Shown: positions 19,656 through 29,191, counted from the first letter of the stretch. The stretch is DNA of 64,000 nucleotides from Ensifer adhaerens (GCF_000697965.2 NZ_CP015882.1:1395375-1459374), one strand, 5' to 3'. Notes: generated by a model from the letters alone, not told the origin. A program made the numbers and translations.

Positions 19656-20234
19656 ATGAACGCGATACGTGAACTTCTGATAACCACCGGTCTGGCCCTG
19701 GTGTCGGCCGGGTTTTTATCGACAGCCACCCCAGCACAAGGACAGATGATTGAGCGCTCCGTTTTCCCCGGGCAGTGCAGTCCCCGTGGGCCGGCAAACC
19801 GGATGGTCGAGGCTGCAGAAGAACAATGCGAGCCGCTGTCGGCCGCGGTGACAAGTGCAATCGTCCCGACAATATCGAAAGGCAATCCGGGTAAGACCGA
19901 CACCAAAACGGGTGCTGGCAGAAACCCAGGCACCCCATCTACCGGTGGCGGCGGCCCCGGCGCTGGCGATCCGGGCCACGGCAATGTTGGCGACCCCGGC
20001 ACGGGCGATGGTGATCCGGGCCACGGCGGTGGTGGCGACCCCGGCACGGGCGGGGGTGATCCGGACCACGGCGGTGGTGGCGACCCCGGCACGGGCGGGG
20101 GTGATCCGGACCACGGCGGTGACGGCGACCCCGGCACGGGCGGGAATGATCCGGGCCACGGCGGTGGCGGCGACCCCGGCACTGGTGACGGTCCCGCTCA
20201 CGGTAGTGGCGATCCCGGTCACGCAGGTGAATGA
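19656..20234 (+). CDS. Secreted Gly-rich repeat protein B (paralogue of A)
   Basis: The 192-residue product matches protein A through the signal peptide (LLITTGLALVSAGFLSTATPAQG) and the head (ERSVFPGQCSP, EQCEPL). Its repeats differ: units of the type GDPGHGGGGDPGTGG with regular His, about seven in number. The His and Asp spacing could bind divalent metal (inference). The conserved head with two cysteines and the variable repeat tail suggest an anchor/head domain plus a length-variable surface domain. Confidence 0.75.
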   Translation: MNAIRELLITTGLALVSAGFLSTATPAQGQMIERSVFPGQCSPRGPANRMVEAAEEQCEPLSAAVTSAIVPTISKGNPGKTDTKTGAGRNPGTPSTGGGGPGAGDPGHGNVGDPGTGDGDPGHGGGGDPGTGGGDPDHGGGGDPGTGGGDPDHGGDGDPGTGGNDPGHGGGGDPGTGDGPAHGSGDPGHAGE

Positions 20235-20347
20235 CCAGATTAATCGTGTCCAGCGGGTTACGCGTGAGCTTCGCTCCTATCGATCCGGGCGGCCGCTCAG
20301 TTCCCCGCCCTCAGAGTAGGGCCAAACATGACTGAAGGCGACGTCAG

Positions 20348-20500
20348 ATGGACGCCAGCGAAATCCCGTTCTTCGTCTCTGACCTCATCGAAGCAGCATG
20401 CGACTCCTGCTGTCGGCCACGACAGCTACGTGATTGGCGAAGTTCAGGAGGACTCTTCAACGCAGGAATTGCTGAGCCGAACGGAGATCGCGCCACCTGA
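20348..20500 (+). CDS. Possible short or frameshifted hypothetical gene
   Basis: A 50-codon frame starts MDASEIPFFVSDLIEAACD, which looks like a true protein start. After residue ~20 the better continuation (AVGHDSYVIGEVQE) lies in another frame, so it may be a broken gene. Confidence 0.25.
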   Translation: MDASEIPFFVSDLIEAACDSCCRPRQLRDWRSSGGLFNAGIAEPNGDRAT

Positions 20501-20710
20501 GGTGGGGAGTTGGTGGCCGATCGGCCTATAGAGCTAGTCAGCATTCGCGCCCATCGTGTCCTTGAGGAGGCAGAATTGAAGGTGGGAAGCCACCTTTTTC
20601 GTCGGCCGAGGTTACAAGGTCTGCTTCTGATCCCTCGTTGACACCGCAGCCTTGTGGGCTCGTCAGTCGCCTTTCGGGGCCAGCTTTTTCGCGATCAAAC
20701 CTCCGTATGC

Positions 20711-20735
20711 GGAACCCGCCCCACCCAGGCCCGTT
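20711..20735 (+). promoter_or_regulatory. EcfG/RpoE2-type promoter, full consensus
   Basis: GGAAC at 20711-20715, exactly 16 bp, then CGTT at 20732-20735. The coding start at 20757 is only 21 bp further, implying a very short leader. Confidence 0.65.
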
Positions 20736-20756
20736 GTACTGGAAAGGAGTATCGCT

Positions 20757-20939
20757 ATGGCAACCAAAGACACCAATGCAAAGCCTGAGCAGGCGAAGCC
20801 GGAAGACGTCCATCACCCCGCCGATCGCAAAAAGCACCGCGACGAGGAATCGATCGCGCCGCCAACCGTTCAAGGTCCTGACGCCAAGGATACGAGTGAA
20901 AAACCGGAAGTGAACCCTGTCACTGGTGTAGCGACCTAA
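20757..20939 (+). CDS. Small hydrophilic stress-type protein
   Basis: The 60-residue product starts MATKDTNAKPEQAKPEDVHH behind AAAGGAG. It is charged, Pro-rich and probably disordered, with no hydrophobic core. It sits directly under a consensus EcfG promoter, so stress induction is likely. The family is not recognised. Confidence 0.65.
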   Translation: MATKDTNAKPEQAKPEDVHHPADRKKHRDEESIAPPTVQGPDAKDTSEKPEVNPVTGVAT

Positions 20940-21204
20940 GCTCAGGCCTCTTCTACTTGTCTTGCGCGACCGTTCTGGCATCTTTGTCGTTGCTGTTATG
21001 CCGACGACCGCCCTCGGCCCGTTAACGGCTCGACCCCTGTTTCCTAGCGCACGCCGTGACCCGTCAAGAATGACGAGGGCTTTGCGAGAGCATTTTGTCG
21101 CAAATGCCGACAATGTTGATGCTCGGGGTCGTTCTCGTTGCCTGCATTGGTGTGGGCACGTCGTCTGTGTCCTTTTCCGTTCTCAACGCGTCCGCCGTCA
21201 TTCG

Positions 21205-22380
21205 TCAGGCGGTCAGCACAACCTTGATGCAACCATCCCTCTTATCGCGGAAGGTCTCGTAGAGACCGGGACCATCCTCAAGCGTCGCACGGTGCGTGAT
21301 GATAAAGCAAGGGTCGATTTCGCCCTCTTCGATCCGGCGAAGCAGCTCGAGCGAATAGCGATTGACGTGCGTCTGCCCCGTGCGGATGGTCAGCCCTTTA
21401 TTCATCGCCGCGCCGAACGGAATTTTGTCGAGAACGCCCCCGTAGACGCCAGGCACGGAGACGATTCCCCCCGGCCGACACGCCATAATCGCCGCGCGCA
21501 GCACGTGGGGTCGGTCGGTTCCCATCAGTGTCGCTGCTTTAACTTTGTCAACGATGGCGTCGAACGAGGCGGTGGCATGAGACTCGGCGCCAACTGCGTC
21601 GATGCACTTCTCCGCGCCATGCCCGCCAGTCATTTCCTTGATATAATCGGGAATCGTGCAGTCGATTTCATCGAAATTGATGATTTCGGCGCCAGCCGAC
21701 TGCGCCAGAGCGAGCCGCTCCGGTACATTATCAATGGCAATGACGCGGGCGGCGCCCTGCATGAATGCGCTTTTAATGCAAAACTGGCCGACCGGGCCAC
21801 ATCCCCACACCGCGACAATGTCGCTGGCTTCGATCTCGCAATTCGCAGCGGCCATCCAACCGGTTGGAAAGATGTCGCCGAGAAAGAGAGCCTGCTCATC
21901 GGTCATTCCGCCCGGAATGATGATAGGCGAAATATCGGCATAGGGGACGCGGACGTACTCGGCCTGACCGCCGGCGTAAGCGCCGGTTAGATGAGAATAG
22001 CCGAACAGACCCGCTGTCGGATAGCCGAATGCCTTCGCCGCGTTCTCGGGGGTGCGATTGCTGCGCTCGCATAGAGACCAGTTGCCTTTGAGACATTGCG
22101 GACATTCGCCACAGCAAATCGTAAAGGGCACGACGACCCGATCACCAACTTTGAGCTTCTTGTTGTCGCTCCCGACTTCGACGACCTCGCCCATGAACTC
22201 GTGACCCAAGATGTCGCCCTTTTCCATGAATGGGATGTATCCGTCCATAAGATGAAGGTCCGAGCCGCAGATTGCGCAGGCCGTCATCTTGATGATCGCA
22301 TCGCGGGTGTCCTCGATCTGCGGGTCGGGGACGCTGTCACACCGGATGTCGTTCTTACCATGCCAGCAAAGGGCTTTCAT
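21205..22380 (-). CDS. Zinc-dependent alcohol dehydrogenase (MDR family)
   Basis: The 391-residue product is a medium-chain dehydrogenase. It shows catalytic-zinc ligands in [13 protein letters not shown] and [12 protein letters not shown], a structural-zinc loop with C-x2-C-x2-C spacing ([16 protein letters not shown]), a Rossmann motif [11 protein letters not shown] and the NAD-binding acidic residue in VIAIDN. Its insert and order match formaldehyde-dehydrogenase-like bacterial ADHs whose natural substrate is unclear. The ATG at 22378-22380 follows GGAGATC. It lies ~200 bp downstream of the membrane-protein gene and may be the third gene of a stress operon driven from 23671-23694. Confidence 0.9.
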   Translation of the reverse strand: MKALCWHGKNDIRCDSVPDPQIEDTRDAIIKMTACAICGSDLHLMDGYIPFMEKGDILGHEFMGEVVEVGSDNKKLKVGDRVVVPFTICCGECPQCLKGNWSLCERSNRTPENAAKAFGYPTAGLFGYSHLTGAYAGGQAEYVRVPYADISPIIIPGGMTDEQALFLGDIFPTGWMAAANCEIEASDIVAVWGCGPVGQFCIKSAFMQGAARVIAIDNVPERLALAQSAGAEIINFDEIDCTIPDYIKEMTGGHGAEKCIDAVGAESHATASFDAIVDKVKAATLMGTDRPHVLRAAIMACRPGGIVSVPGVYGGVLDKIPFGAAMNKGLTIRTGQTHVNRYSLELLRRIEEGEIDPCFIITHRATLEDGPGLYETFRDKRDGCIKVVLTA

Positions 22381-22579
22381 CGTGATCTCCTTTGGATCAG
22401 TTGGGTCAGACCTGCCAAGCACCTTGGTCTTCGTCGTGACGACGAGCAGTAGAGCAAGCAGAGCGATAGTGAAATCGCGGCGCCCGCCTGCACGTCGATC
22501 AGCGATGCCGAGGCAGCCATTGCCCCGGCAAAAAGGACGTCGAGGAAGAGGTAGAATGCAAAGCTTAGCTGAAGGACCC

Positions 22580-23482
22580 TCAGGAAAGCGTTTCGAGGTC
22601 ATCCCGTTGTCGTCCACCAAGGGCGGCTGCGGCACTCGCTATGAATGCTCCGATGATGAGAGATAAGGCGCCGACAAGGGCAAATGTCGCAGCCGCCTTT
22701 CGGGCAGCGTCAGCAGCTTTCTGAGCGGCGACCTTGGCCTCTTCGATCCGCGCAAGTACCGTATCGACCCGGGTTGTCGCATCGGCCTGCGATAACCCGG
22801 TACGTGCCGCGACCAACTGGACCAGATACGTCTTGTCCTCCGGCGACATTTCGCCAGCCGCAGCGCTCGCGACCAGAATTCGGGAAGCTTGCGCTGCTGC
22901 GGCTCCATCGCCCTCGGCGCCCGGCGCCGTCAGGCGAGCGGGATCGGTTGGACGGAAAAGGGAGTCGACAAAATAAGACGGCATCCCGTTCGAATCGCCC
23001 ACCTCAGGACCGCTCGTTGCGCCCGCTGACGCCCCAAGGGCCGCGCCTGACGCGACTGAGGAAACTGCCTTCACCCCCGTTCCGACTGCAGCGGAGGTTG
23101 CGGAGCCGAGGACGAACACGACAAGCATCGTTGCTAGCGCCCAGGCCAGAAAGCCATGCGCTGTATCACGGAAAAAGGTCTCGTCGGTATGAAGCCCGAC
23201 CCATTTGGTGCGCAAGCGCCCGGTCAGATAGCCGCCCAGGCCCGACGAGAGCCATTGGACGATCACCAGCCAGATGGCGCTTGAGACCGCGAAAGTGGTG
23301 GCGCTGGCGGATTCCCCAGACCACGGTGATATCAATGTAAGGCCAAGGCCGGAGCCAACGAGCATGAGAATGAGCGTCAATGTAGAGGCCGCGAAGGCAC
23401 CTGCAATGATCGGCGCCCAGCTGACGGCTGGAACAGATGATTCGGCCGGCGTTGAAACATCGGCAAGCACTGACGGTGCCAT
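22580..23482 (-). CDS. Integral membrane protein of unknown function
   Basis: The 300-residue product has about four hydrophobic segments: an N-terminal pair around [21 protein letters not shown] and [24 protein letters not shown], then [24 protein letters not shown], and a C-terminal [25 protein letters not shown] soluble helical region (residues ~150-260, Ala/Glu-rich) lies between them. AGGAGG overlaps the stop of the 25-residue peptide gene 9 bp upstream, so the two are translationally linked. Confidence 0.7.
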   Translation of the reverse strand: MAPSVLADVSTPAESSVPAVSWAPIIAGAFAASTLTLILMLVGSGLGLTLISPWSGESASATTFAVSSAIWLVIVQWLSSGLGGYLTGRLRTKWVGLHTDETFFRDTAHGFLAWALATMLVVFVLGSATSAAVGTGVKAVSSVASGAALGASAGATSGPEVGDSNGMPSYFVDSLFRPTDPARLTAPGAEGDGAAAAQASRILVASAAAGEMSPEDKTYLVQLVAARTGLSQADATTRVDTVLARIEEAKVAAQKAADAARKAAATFALVGALSLIIGAFIASAAAALGGRQRDDLETLS

Positions 23483-23491
23483 GGCAGCCTC

Positions 23492-23569
23492 CTATCGCAT
23501 GAAAAGCATCAACAGAATAATGATCGGTATCGGGACACCAAGTAGCCAGAGTAGAATACCGCGACCCAT
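23492..23569 (-). CDS. 25-residue membrane peptide
   Basis: ATG at 23567-23569 behind a perfect TAAGGAGGT site encodes a 25-residue hydrophobic peptide starting MGRGILLWLLGVPIPIIILL and ending FMR. Peptides of this pattern recur in Rhizobiales genomes. Its stop TAG forms part of the ribosome site of the next gene. It is first in the putative three-gene unit. Confidence 0.75.
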   Translation of the reverse strand: MGRGILLWLLGVPIPIIILLMLFMR

Positions 23570-23670
23570 CGACGTACCTCCTTAAGCTAAACGCGGCCCA
23601 ACCGCTGCTAACCATGAAACCAGATCGTGATTGTTCTGGAGCGGTTACGGTTGAAAAGCGCCATCACCCA

Positions 23671-23694
23671 AACATTGCCGCATGAAAAGGTTCC
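23671..23694 (-). promoter_or_regulatory. EcfG-type promoter of the membrane-peptide operon
   Basis: Minus-strand GGAAC (23694-23690), 15-bp spacer, TGTT (23674-23671), about 100 bp upstream of the 25-residue peptide. Confidence 0.45.
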
Positions 23695-23859
23695 ATGCCC
23701 GTCGGCAAAAAGGGTGATGAGATGCCTCGGTTGCGTGCAGTCTGCAACGGTAGGGGCGTTTTGGTCGTCCGGTCGTGTGCCGTCGCAATGCGCCACCGAC
23801 CATCCGACGCCGATGCGAAATGAAAAACCAACTATGTGCGCGGCTTTCGTTGAGGTGGT

Positions 23860-24363
23860 CTACTCGGCCGCCCGCTTGGACGCCTTCGGGTTTGCCGCAA
23901 CCTCACCAAGTGCCGTCAACTTCTGATCGGTGGCGATCTCCTCCTGGAGATTAGCGTCGAGGAGCGGGACGGCCGCATCGAGGCCAAGCTGGGCGGCCCA
24001 CGATTTGAGCGTCCCATAGCGGGCAATTTCATAGTGTTCGACGGCTTGGGCCGACGAAATGAGGCCGGCATCCAGTGCGGCCGTGCCCTTGTATTCTTCC
24101 ATGATTTCTTCGCCTTCGGCTATGAGCCCTTGGATGGCTTCGCAGGTCTTGCCGCGGGCAGATTTGCCAATCAGTTCGAACACCTGCTCGAGACGCTCGA
24201 TCTGTCCTTCAGTCTCATCACGATGCTGCAGGAAACCAGCTTTGCCCTCTTCCGACTGGGCGGCGCGGGCCATTTTAGGAAGGGCCTTCACGATTTGCTT
24301 TTCGGCAAAGTAGATATCTTTCAGCGTGTCAAGGAAGAGGTCGTTCAATGTCTTCTCAGGCAT
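23860..24363 (-). CDS. DUF892 ferritin-like protein (YciE/YciF type)
   Basis: The 167-residue product is a four-helix bundle of the DUF892 family: LFLDTLKDIYFAEKQIVKALPKMA, then HRDETEGQIERLEQVFELIGK, AIQGLIAEGEEIM and a C-terminal AQAVEHYEIARYGTLKSWA helix. The Glu/His residues in ExxH-like positions are candidate di-metal ligands. Members are general-stress proteins of unclear activity. An EcfG-type promoter lies directly upstream. The Ala/Lys tail is typical. Confidence 0.9.
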   Translation of the reverse strand: MPEKTLNDLFLDTLKDIYFAEKQIVKALPKMARAAQSEEGKAGFLQHRDETEGQIERLEQVFELIGKSARGKTCEAIQGLIAEGEEIMEEYKGTAALDAGLISSAQAVEHYEIARYGTLKSWAAQLGLDAAVPLLDANLQEEIATDQKLTALGEVAANPKASKRAAE

Positions 24364-24400
24364 TTTAGGGTCCGATCATTTTATTGAGAGAGACCTACCC

Positions 24401-24425
24401 AACCATCGAGCAGGAAGCACGTTCC
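24401..24425 (-). promoter_or_regulatory. EcfG/RpoE2-type promoter of the DUF892 gene
   Basis: Minus-strand GGAAC (24425-24421), 16-bp spacer, GGTT (24404-24401), 38 bp upstream of the ATG at 24363. Confidence 0.6.
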
Positions 24426-24552
24426 GTGGGTCAGGAAATAATCACGGGCTGTTGACACTGCCGGCAACGGCACCTCTGTTGCCGCTAGCGCGCGCCACGG
24501 TCCGCTCCTAGCCGTCGCTCAACGAGCCATCCCGCATTCCCCCCAGATGCCG

Positions 24553-24771
24553 TCAACGTAGACGATTTGCTCGTCTCTGGATCATCGCGGCTAACGCAGC
24601 GAGTCGACTTTGCCGCAGCTTGACAATGAAAGTATCAATGTCGCGTCCGAAGTTCGACCATGCTTTGTCGCCGTCGATACCCTTATCGATCACGCCGGCC
24701 TCTTCGATTTCGGAGCGCTCCATGTTTATGCGTGCAAGGGAAATCTGCAGCAGGTCCGGGCCAGTGATCAT
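24553..24771 (-). CDS. Hypothetical protein, coupled to the upstream gene
   Basis: The 72-residue product starts MITGPDLLQISLARINMERSE and is helical and charged, with a basic C-terminus (MIQRRANRLR). Its ATG overlaps the TGA of the preceding gene by four bases (ATGA at 24768-24771), so it is translated by coupling. No family recognised. Confidence 0.6.
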   Translation of the reverse strand: MITGPDLLQISLARINMERSEIEEAGVIDKGIDGDKAWSNFGRDIDTFIVKLRQSRLAALAAMIQRRANRLR

Positions 24772-25097
24772 CGCCCCACTCCCTGCTGTCGAAGGTTCAT
24801 CGTTCCATGAGTAGGTTGGCGCGCTGCGTTGTCCGGTTGCGCCGCCTCTTCCTCCTCGACCAGCTTTTGGTAGCAATCCTCGATATCCTGCGCGATGCCG
24901 TCGGCGTCGTAGAGGTAACCATCTGTGCCGCCGTCAGTTTCAATGATCTCAGCCAGTGAGTTCATTACCACGCGACCAAGGTGTTGCAGGGCGTCGCGAT
25001 GATGATCGGCGCCTCCGCCCGCGAACGCCTGGCGCGCATCGTCGATCGCCTGACGCATGGCTTGAAATGATCCGTCAGTATGCAGCTTCGTGTTCAC
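24768..25097 (-). CDS. Hypothetical acidic protein
   Basis: The 109-residue product starts MNTKLHTDGSFQAMRQAIDDAR behind GGAGG. It is helical and acidic, with the segments HHRDALQHLGRVVMNSLAEI and DIEDCYQKLVEEEEA and a short disordered tail. It forms a two-gene unit with the gene at 24553. Function unknown. Confidence 0.6.
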   Translation of the reverse strand: MNTKLHTDGSFQAMRQAIDDARQAFAGGGADHHRDALQHLGRVVMNSLAEIIETDGGTDGYLYDADGIAQDIEDCYQKLVEEEEAAQPDNAARQPTHGTMNLRQQGVGR

Positions 25098-25524
25098 AGC
25101 ACCGCCTCCTTAACGCCCGGCTTGGTGCAACAGATGAATCTTTCGCCCGAGCCCAGGAGGTGGGGCGGACGTCTTCCACGACCAAGGTCCTTCTCCCCGC
25201 GAAATCGGTCAGAAATTCTGCGCGGGCTGGGCTACCGCGGAATTGCGAGCCCGCGCAGGGAATCGGAACACCGTTATCAGGGCTACCAAGGCGGGTGCGC
25301 CGCATGGTTCGGCAAGCCGCGAGCGCGGCGGCGAGTGAGCGTAGCGCTGCCACTCCACCTGTCGATGAACGACGCGGAAACATTCGAACATGGAAACAGC
25401 CAGAGTAGCTGCCATCGCGATGGTCGGCGCAGCAGCGGAACCTGGTTTTTCTCGAGCGCTGTCGTGAACGGATTGTCAGCGCTAGGACATCCAAAAGTAA
25501 ATATCCGCCGGCCCTTTTACCTGT
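25098..25524. other. Intergenic region
   Basis: No convincing gene or signal seen on either strand. Confidence 0.5.
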
Positions 25525-26184
25525 CTATGCTCCTGTCTTGGAATGAGGGTCGGAGACCGTCTTCGACTCAGGGGACCCACGAAACCGCAGAAAAATCGAT
25601 AGGACGACGAGAACTGCAGTCGATAAGAATTCCGATTGCCAATTTTGGAAAGACTCAAACCACAACCTCGCACTGAAGAATTGTTCGCCAATCGAAGGTG
25701 CTTGCTGCCCATGCAGCATGGCCTCAACCGCCTGCGCAGACGCGCTCTCCCTCACGTGCATTAGAAAGCTGAGTACGAAGAGGAGAAACAATGTCCAACC
25801 GAGCGAATAGGAGTAGAGAGAGCTTGCCATGCCGCCCATTCTTACGGGCAGCGGTGCTTCGGCGTTGTCTTGGTCGTCCGCAGGGTTGCTATTCTGGGAT
25901 GACGGCTCGTCGGGATCTTTTGACTCTGCTGAGCCGCGTTGGAACAGGAACGCCGTAAGCACCACATAGGCACTCATCTGCAAAAACTCCGACTCCCAAT
26001 TCTCGAACAAGGCGGAGAGGAAATGACCGCTTATAAGGTAAGCTGGCAGCGTTACCATTTGCCCTCCGTGTTCGGCCAATTCGTCGTTATAGACGTGGAG
26101 TCCGGTAAAGAGCATGCCCACCACCGTGCCCAACGAGGCCAGCAGCAATACGATCGTCAGGCCGTTGTCGCGCAGTATTTTCAT
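25525..26184 (-). CDS. DUF6766 family membrane protein
   Basis: The 219-residue product has an internal two-fold repeat: each half has a hydrophobic segment (GLTIVLLLASLGTVVGMLFTG; LGWTLFLLFVLSFLMHV), then a conserved FENWESEFLQM / FQNWQSEFLST motif and a second hydrophobic helix ending FLFQRGSAESK / FLRFRGSPESK. This is the DUF6766 pattern, giving about four membrane spans. Function unknown; the family is common in stress-related gene sets. Confidence 0.85.
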   Translation of the reverse strand: MKILRDNGLTIVLLLASLGTVVGMLFTGLHVYNDELAEHGGQMVTLPAYLISGHFLSALFENWESEFLQMSAYVVLTAFLFQRGSAESKDPDEPSSQNSNPADDQDNAEAPLPVRMGGMASSLYSYSLGWTLFLLFVLSFLMHVRESASAQAVEAMLHGQQAPSIGEQFFSARLWFESFQNWQSEFLSTAVLVVLSIFLRFRGSPESKTVSDPHSKTGA

Positions 26185-26790
26185 TCAGATCTCCACAATT
26201 AGCTAGGGATCAGACCCATGCCCGCAGTCACGCCTGCCGGTGGGTTTCTCCTTTCGTGCCATTAACGAAGGCCGCTCAGACATGGCTGGACGTGCGCCGC
26301 GTTGCGGTGTGTATAACGCGGAGCAAATGGCGAAGGTCCCGCAACTACAGTTAAGACAAATGTTGGCGATCATTGCTTAACCTGATGGTCGGTCATCGGC
26401 CATGCCTCAGGTTGGAAACTCTTGGAAGAGGAGTACCCGTGCCACCTCGATCTCGCTGCGGCCCCCCTTGCTGGCCACCCTGGTCGTTGCCTTGGTCACC
26501 CCTGGCGACTCTGCTGGCCGCCGCCCTGCGGAGCAGGGTGGTTCCGTTGATCCTGCCATTGGATACTCCGTTGTAGCTGTGGCCTTCCAAACCGGGGCAC
26601 CTCCAATCGGTTCCTCAAACACAATGTTATTTTCTAGAGAGCGTCGACAGAGAAGCCAGCAAGCGCCTAGCCCTACAAGCGCGGCAACGTCGCCCTTCGG
26701 GGCCTCAACACCCCCGTCCGCACGTGGCATGAGGAACTTTTCTCGCCCTTCGCGACTGGATGCCCAAAACATAACTTAGGAGGCACGTCG
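26185..26790. other. Gene-poor stretch
   Basis: Open frames on both strands at 26400-26780 overlap one another antisense. None has a good start or a recognisable fold, and I do not call them. Confidence 0.4.
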
Positions 26791-27042
26791 TTGGATTTCG
26801 AAGCAATAGGGCGCTCGCGCTTACTGATACAATTGCCCACGTATCGTCCCCAGATCGAGCTTTTGCGCGTTCCCGAGCTGAAAGATCTCCTGCGCGCGTA
26901 CGGATTTGCGGCTCATCAGCGCGACCAGGTGCGGGCAGTTGAAGGCCGGAATTCCAGTCATGTGGCCGAACTCGACTCCGATTGCGCGCGGATCGAGGTC
27001 GATGTCACCCGATTGCTTAAGAACGTGGTCACAACACGCTAG
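26791..27042 (+). CDS. Hypothetical protein with TTG start
   Basis: An 83-codon frame starts at TTG 26791 behind a strong AGGAGG (26779-26784). The translation LDFEAIGRSRLLIQLPTYRP... has plausible composition and a helical C-terminus. No relatives recognised. The good ribosome site is the main support. Confidence 0.35.
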   Translation: MDFEAIGRSRLLIQLPTYRPQIELLRVPELKDLLRAYGFAAHQRDQVRAVEGRNSSHVAELDSDCARIEVDVTRLLKNVVTTR

Positions 27043-27120
27043 GCGGCCATCCCTCCGGTTCTGAGGTTGAAGCGACTGCGCGGCAGCCCGTGTATCGATA
27101 TGACAGTAGGAGAACATCAC

Positions 27121-27381
27121 ATGCCAAATTTCTACTTCAGGACAACTGATCAGGAAGGGTTCAGCGCCGAAGATCGGGCGTTCGAATTCGCAGATGAACA
27201 GGCGGCGATCAAAGAGGCAAAGGTCACCCTGGCGGAGATGGCGGCTGACGGCCTTCCGCAGGACCCAATTTCTATGATCAGCATCCAAGTTCTCGATCAG
27301 CATCATGCCCTGCTGGTGGAGCTGAGATTGGTTCTCGAAGTCATTCCGAGCACAACTAAGGTGACTGCTGCAGATCGATAG
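27121..27381 (+). CDS. DUF6894 family protein
   Basis: The 86-residue product starts MPNFYFRTTDQEGFSAEDRAFEF at the ATG at 27121 and continues with an EAKVTLAEMAADGLP helix and ISIQVLDQHHALLVELRLVLEV. This is the beta-beta-alpha-beta layout of the DUF6894 family, small proteins frequent in Rhizobiales and often stress-linked. Function unknown. Confidence 0.8.
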   Translation: MPNFYFRTTDQEGFSAEDRAFEFADEQAAIKEAKVTLAEMAADGLPQDPISMISIQVLDQHHALLVELRLVLEVIPSTTKVTAADR

Positions 27382-27468
27382 ATCGCCTCAAGCGTATGCA
27401 GTGGAACTATCGAAGCAACAAATGATAGGCCGGGCGACCCAACTGCATCTGAGACCGTCCGGCCTCTT

Positions 27469-28398
27469 TTACCGCACCCGCAACACTTGCTCGCACAGAT
27501 CGTTTCGGATGGCAGTGGCGGCAACGCCCGCCTGCCCCATTGCGCGACTGATTTGGTCCAACCCCTGTACAACGTCGCCCGCCGCGTACAAGCCGCTCAC
27601 GGTCGTCCTTTGATGGGCATCGACGGACACGCATCCTTCACGTGATAGCCGAGCGCCCAGTCGCGATGCTAAATCCGACCGCACGTCCGAGCCCAACGCT
27701 GGATAGACCGAAGCAAAGAAGAGACGATGGTCTGGTGTGTTTAGGACGAGAAGATCGCCCGCGATTTCGATGGAACTCACGGGACCGCGCTCCAGCTTGA
27801 CGCCGATCTCCTGAAGTTCAGAAATCTGCGTCTCATTCAAATGAGGCCTATCCTCGCACGAGATAATGGTGAGGTGGCGCGTATAGCTTCTCAAGAAAAT
27901 CGCCTCTTGGAACGCTCTCGTCCCAACCCCTATAACGCCTACGGTTTTATCCGTAACCTCGAACCCATCGCAAACCGGACAGTACCGCAGAAGCCCCCGG
28001 GCTAGCGCGTCATCATGAACGGCCGCCGGCATCTGCGGTCGCCGATTGATGACCCCGGTCGCCAGAAGCACCGTTTTCGCCCTCCAATGACCAATCGGGG
28101 ACATCGCCTCGATCAGCGAACCTCTCTTGCGCAGCTCCGTAATCTGACAATACCTCACATAGGCCCCGTATCGCTCCGCTTGCGTTCGCATACGAGCCAA
28201 CAACTCTTCGCCACTCACACCGTTTGGGAAGCCCGCATGATTGTGGGACACGGGAATACTGGCGGCGCGACTTGCTTGATCGTCGAACACCAAAACGGAG
28301 AGGTGGTAGCGTGCCAAATATATAGCAGCGGTAAGGCCCGCTGGCCCACCGCCAACGACGATGCAGTCATAGATTCGTCCATTCGAGGACTGGTTCAT
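27469..28398 (-). CDS. Thioredoxin-reductase-like flavoprotein
   Basis: The 309-residue product has an FAD-binding GGGPAG at residues 16-21, the ATG/G motif LLATGVINRRP, a redox-active C140-P-V-C143 in CPVCDG, an NAD(P)-region G.G..AFQEA without a clear NADPH-type HRR motif, and the C-terminal FAD motif GLYAAGDVVQG. It belongs to the TrxB/AhpF-like group. The variant CPVC for the usual CATC, together with a missing HRRD-like NADPH signature, suggests it is not the housekeeping TrxB; a dedicated partner or another electron donor is likely. Confidence 0.88.
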   Translation of the reverse strand: MNQSSNGRIYDCIVVGGGPAGLTAAIYLARYHLSVLVFDDQASRAASIPVSHNHAGFPNGVSGEELLARMRTQAERYGAYVRYCQITELRKRGSLIEAMSPIGHWRAKTVLLATGVINRRPQMPAAVHDDALARGLLRYCPVCDGFEVTDKTVGVIGVGTRAFQEAIFLRSYTRHLTIISCEDRPHLNETQISELQEIGVKLERGPVSSIEIAGDLLVLNTPDHRLFFASVYPALGSDVRSDLASRLGARLSREGCVSVDAHQRTTVSGLYAAGDVVQGLDQISRAMGQAGVAATAIRNDLCEQVLRVR

Positions 28399-28892
28399 GG
28401 GCAGATCTCAGCAGGAATTGCGGCCTAATAGGGTTCAACTGTCTAAGAGGGCAACGGTTCCTCTGAGCGCCAATGCACCCTCTATGGCGTGGTGCGCGAT
28501 CCTCTTTTCCGGCGGTGCCTTGCTGATTTATGGGTGAAACGCACGCCTCACGTAATGATGCGCGTCCCCGAAGCTAGCGAGCTACCCGCTTCTCTCTTCC
28601 GAGAAAAACCCTGAATTTCTACTGAAAGTTTGATCGCTAATACGCGCCGAACGGCGTGAGAACGGGGCGTGTACAAAAGTGGATTTCTAATCCCTACGGG
28701 TTAATGAACATTCGACCCTCTTTTCCGTTACAATCTCGCAGCGGTTGAGAGCCAAGCCTCCAGCGCTTGTTACGCACAGAACAGTTCGAGAACGTCGCTC
28801 TTATAGACGAGCCCCATTTTTCCCCGCAGTTTCTAGGGTCCGCCGGGTCAGCCGAAAACGCGGAGCGGGGCGGCAAACAGACCACGTTGCCA
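28399..28892. other. Intergenic region
   Basis: No gene recognised between the flavoprotein start and the csp terminator. Confidence 0.5.
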
Positions 28893-28922
28893 ATAAAAAA
28901 GGCCGGGCAAAACCCGACCTTC
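28893..28922 (-). terminator. Rho-independent terminator of the cold-shock gene
   Basis: On the minus strand AAGGTCGGG-TTTTG-CCCGGCCTT is followed by TTTTATT, 60 bp past the csp stop. Confidence 0.8.
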
Positions 28923-28981
28923 TACACACGCCTCAGCGGCACTGCCAGTACATCCGTGGTCAGTGGCCAGAAGCGAATTTT

Positions 28982-29191
28982 TTAGGCAGCTGCGAGGTTG
29001 TCAGCTGCGTTCTTGCCAGAGCGTGCGTCCCGAACGATGTCAAAGGTGACCTTTTGGCCCTCGACAAGCGAACGCAGACCGGCTCGTTCGACAGCAGATG
29101 CGTGAACGAATACGTCCGTCCCGCCGTTCTCGAGTTCGATAAAGCCGAAGCCCTTAGCGCTATTGAAAAACTTTACGGTTCCAGTGTTCAT
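28982..29191 (-). CDS. cspA: Cold-shock domain protein
   Basis: The 69-residue product is a single cold-shock domain with both RNA-binding motifs, KGFGFI (RNP1) and VFVHAS (RNP2), starting [13 protein letters not shown]. It is expected to bind single-stranded RNA/DNA as an RNA chaperone. The residues upstream in the same frame are outside the domain and were excluded. The ~200 bp upstream holds no gene and may include a long structured leader, as in other csp genes (inference). Confidence 0.95.
   Translation of the reverse strand: MNTGTVKFFNSAKGFGFIELENGGTDVFVHASAVERAGLRSLVEGQKVTFDIVRDARSGKNAADNLAAA

Noticed and set aside
18337..20234. RTX calcium-binding toxin repeats
   Set aside because: The units lack the GGxGxDxUx nonapeptide; only a loose Gly/Asp resemblance.
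21205..22635. Longer N-terminus for the alcohol dehydrogenase
   Set aside because: The 85 extra codons are outside the family and the ATG at 22380 has a good ribosome site.
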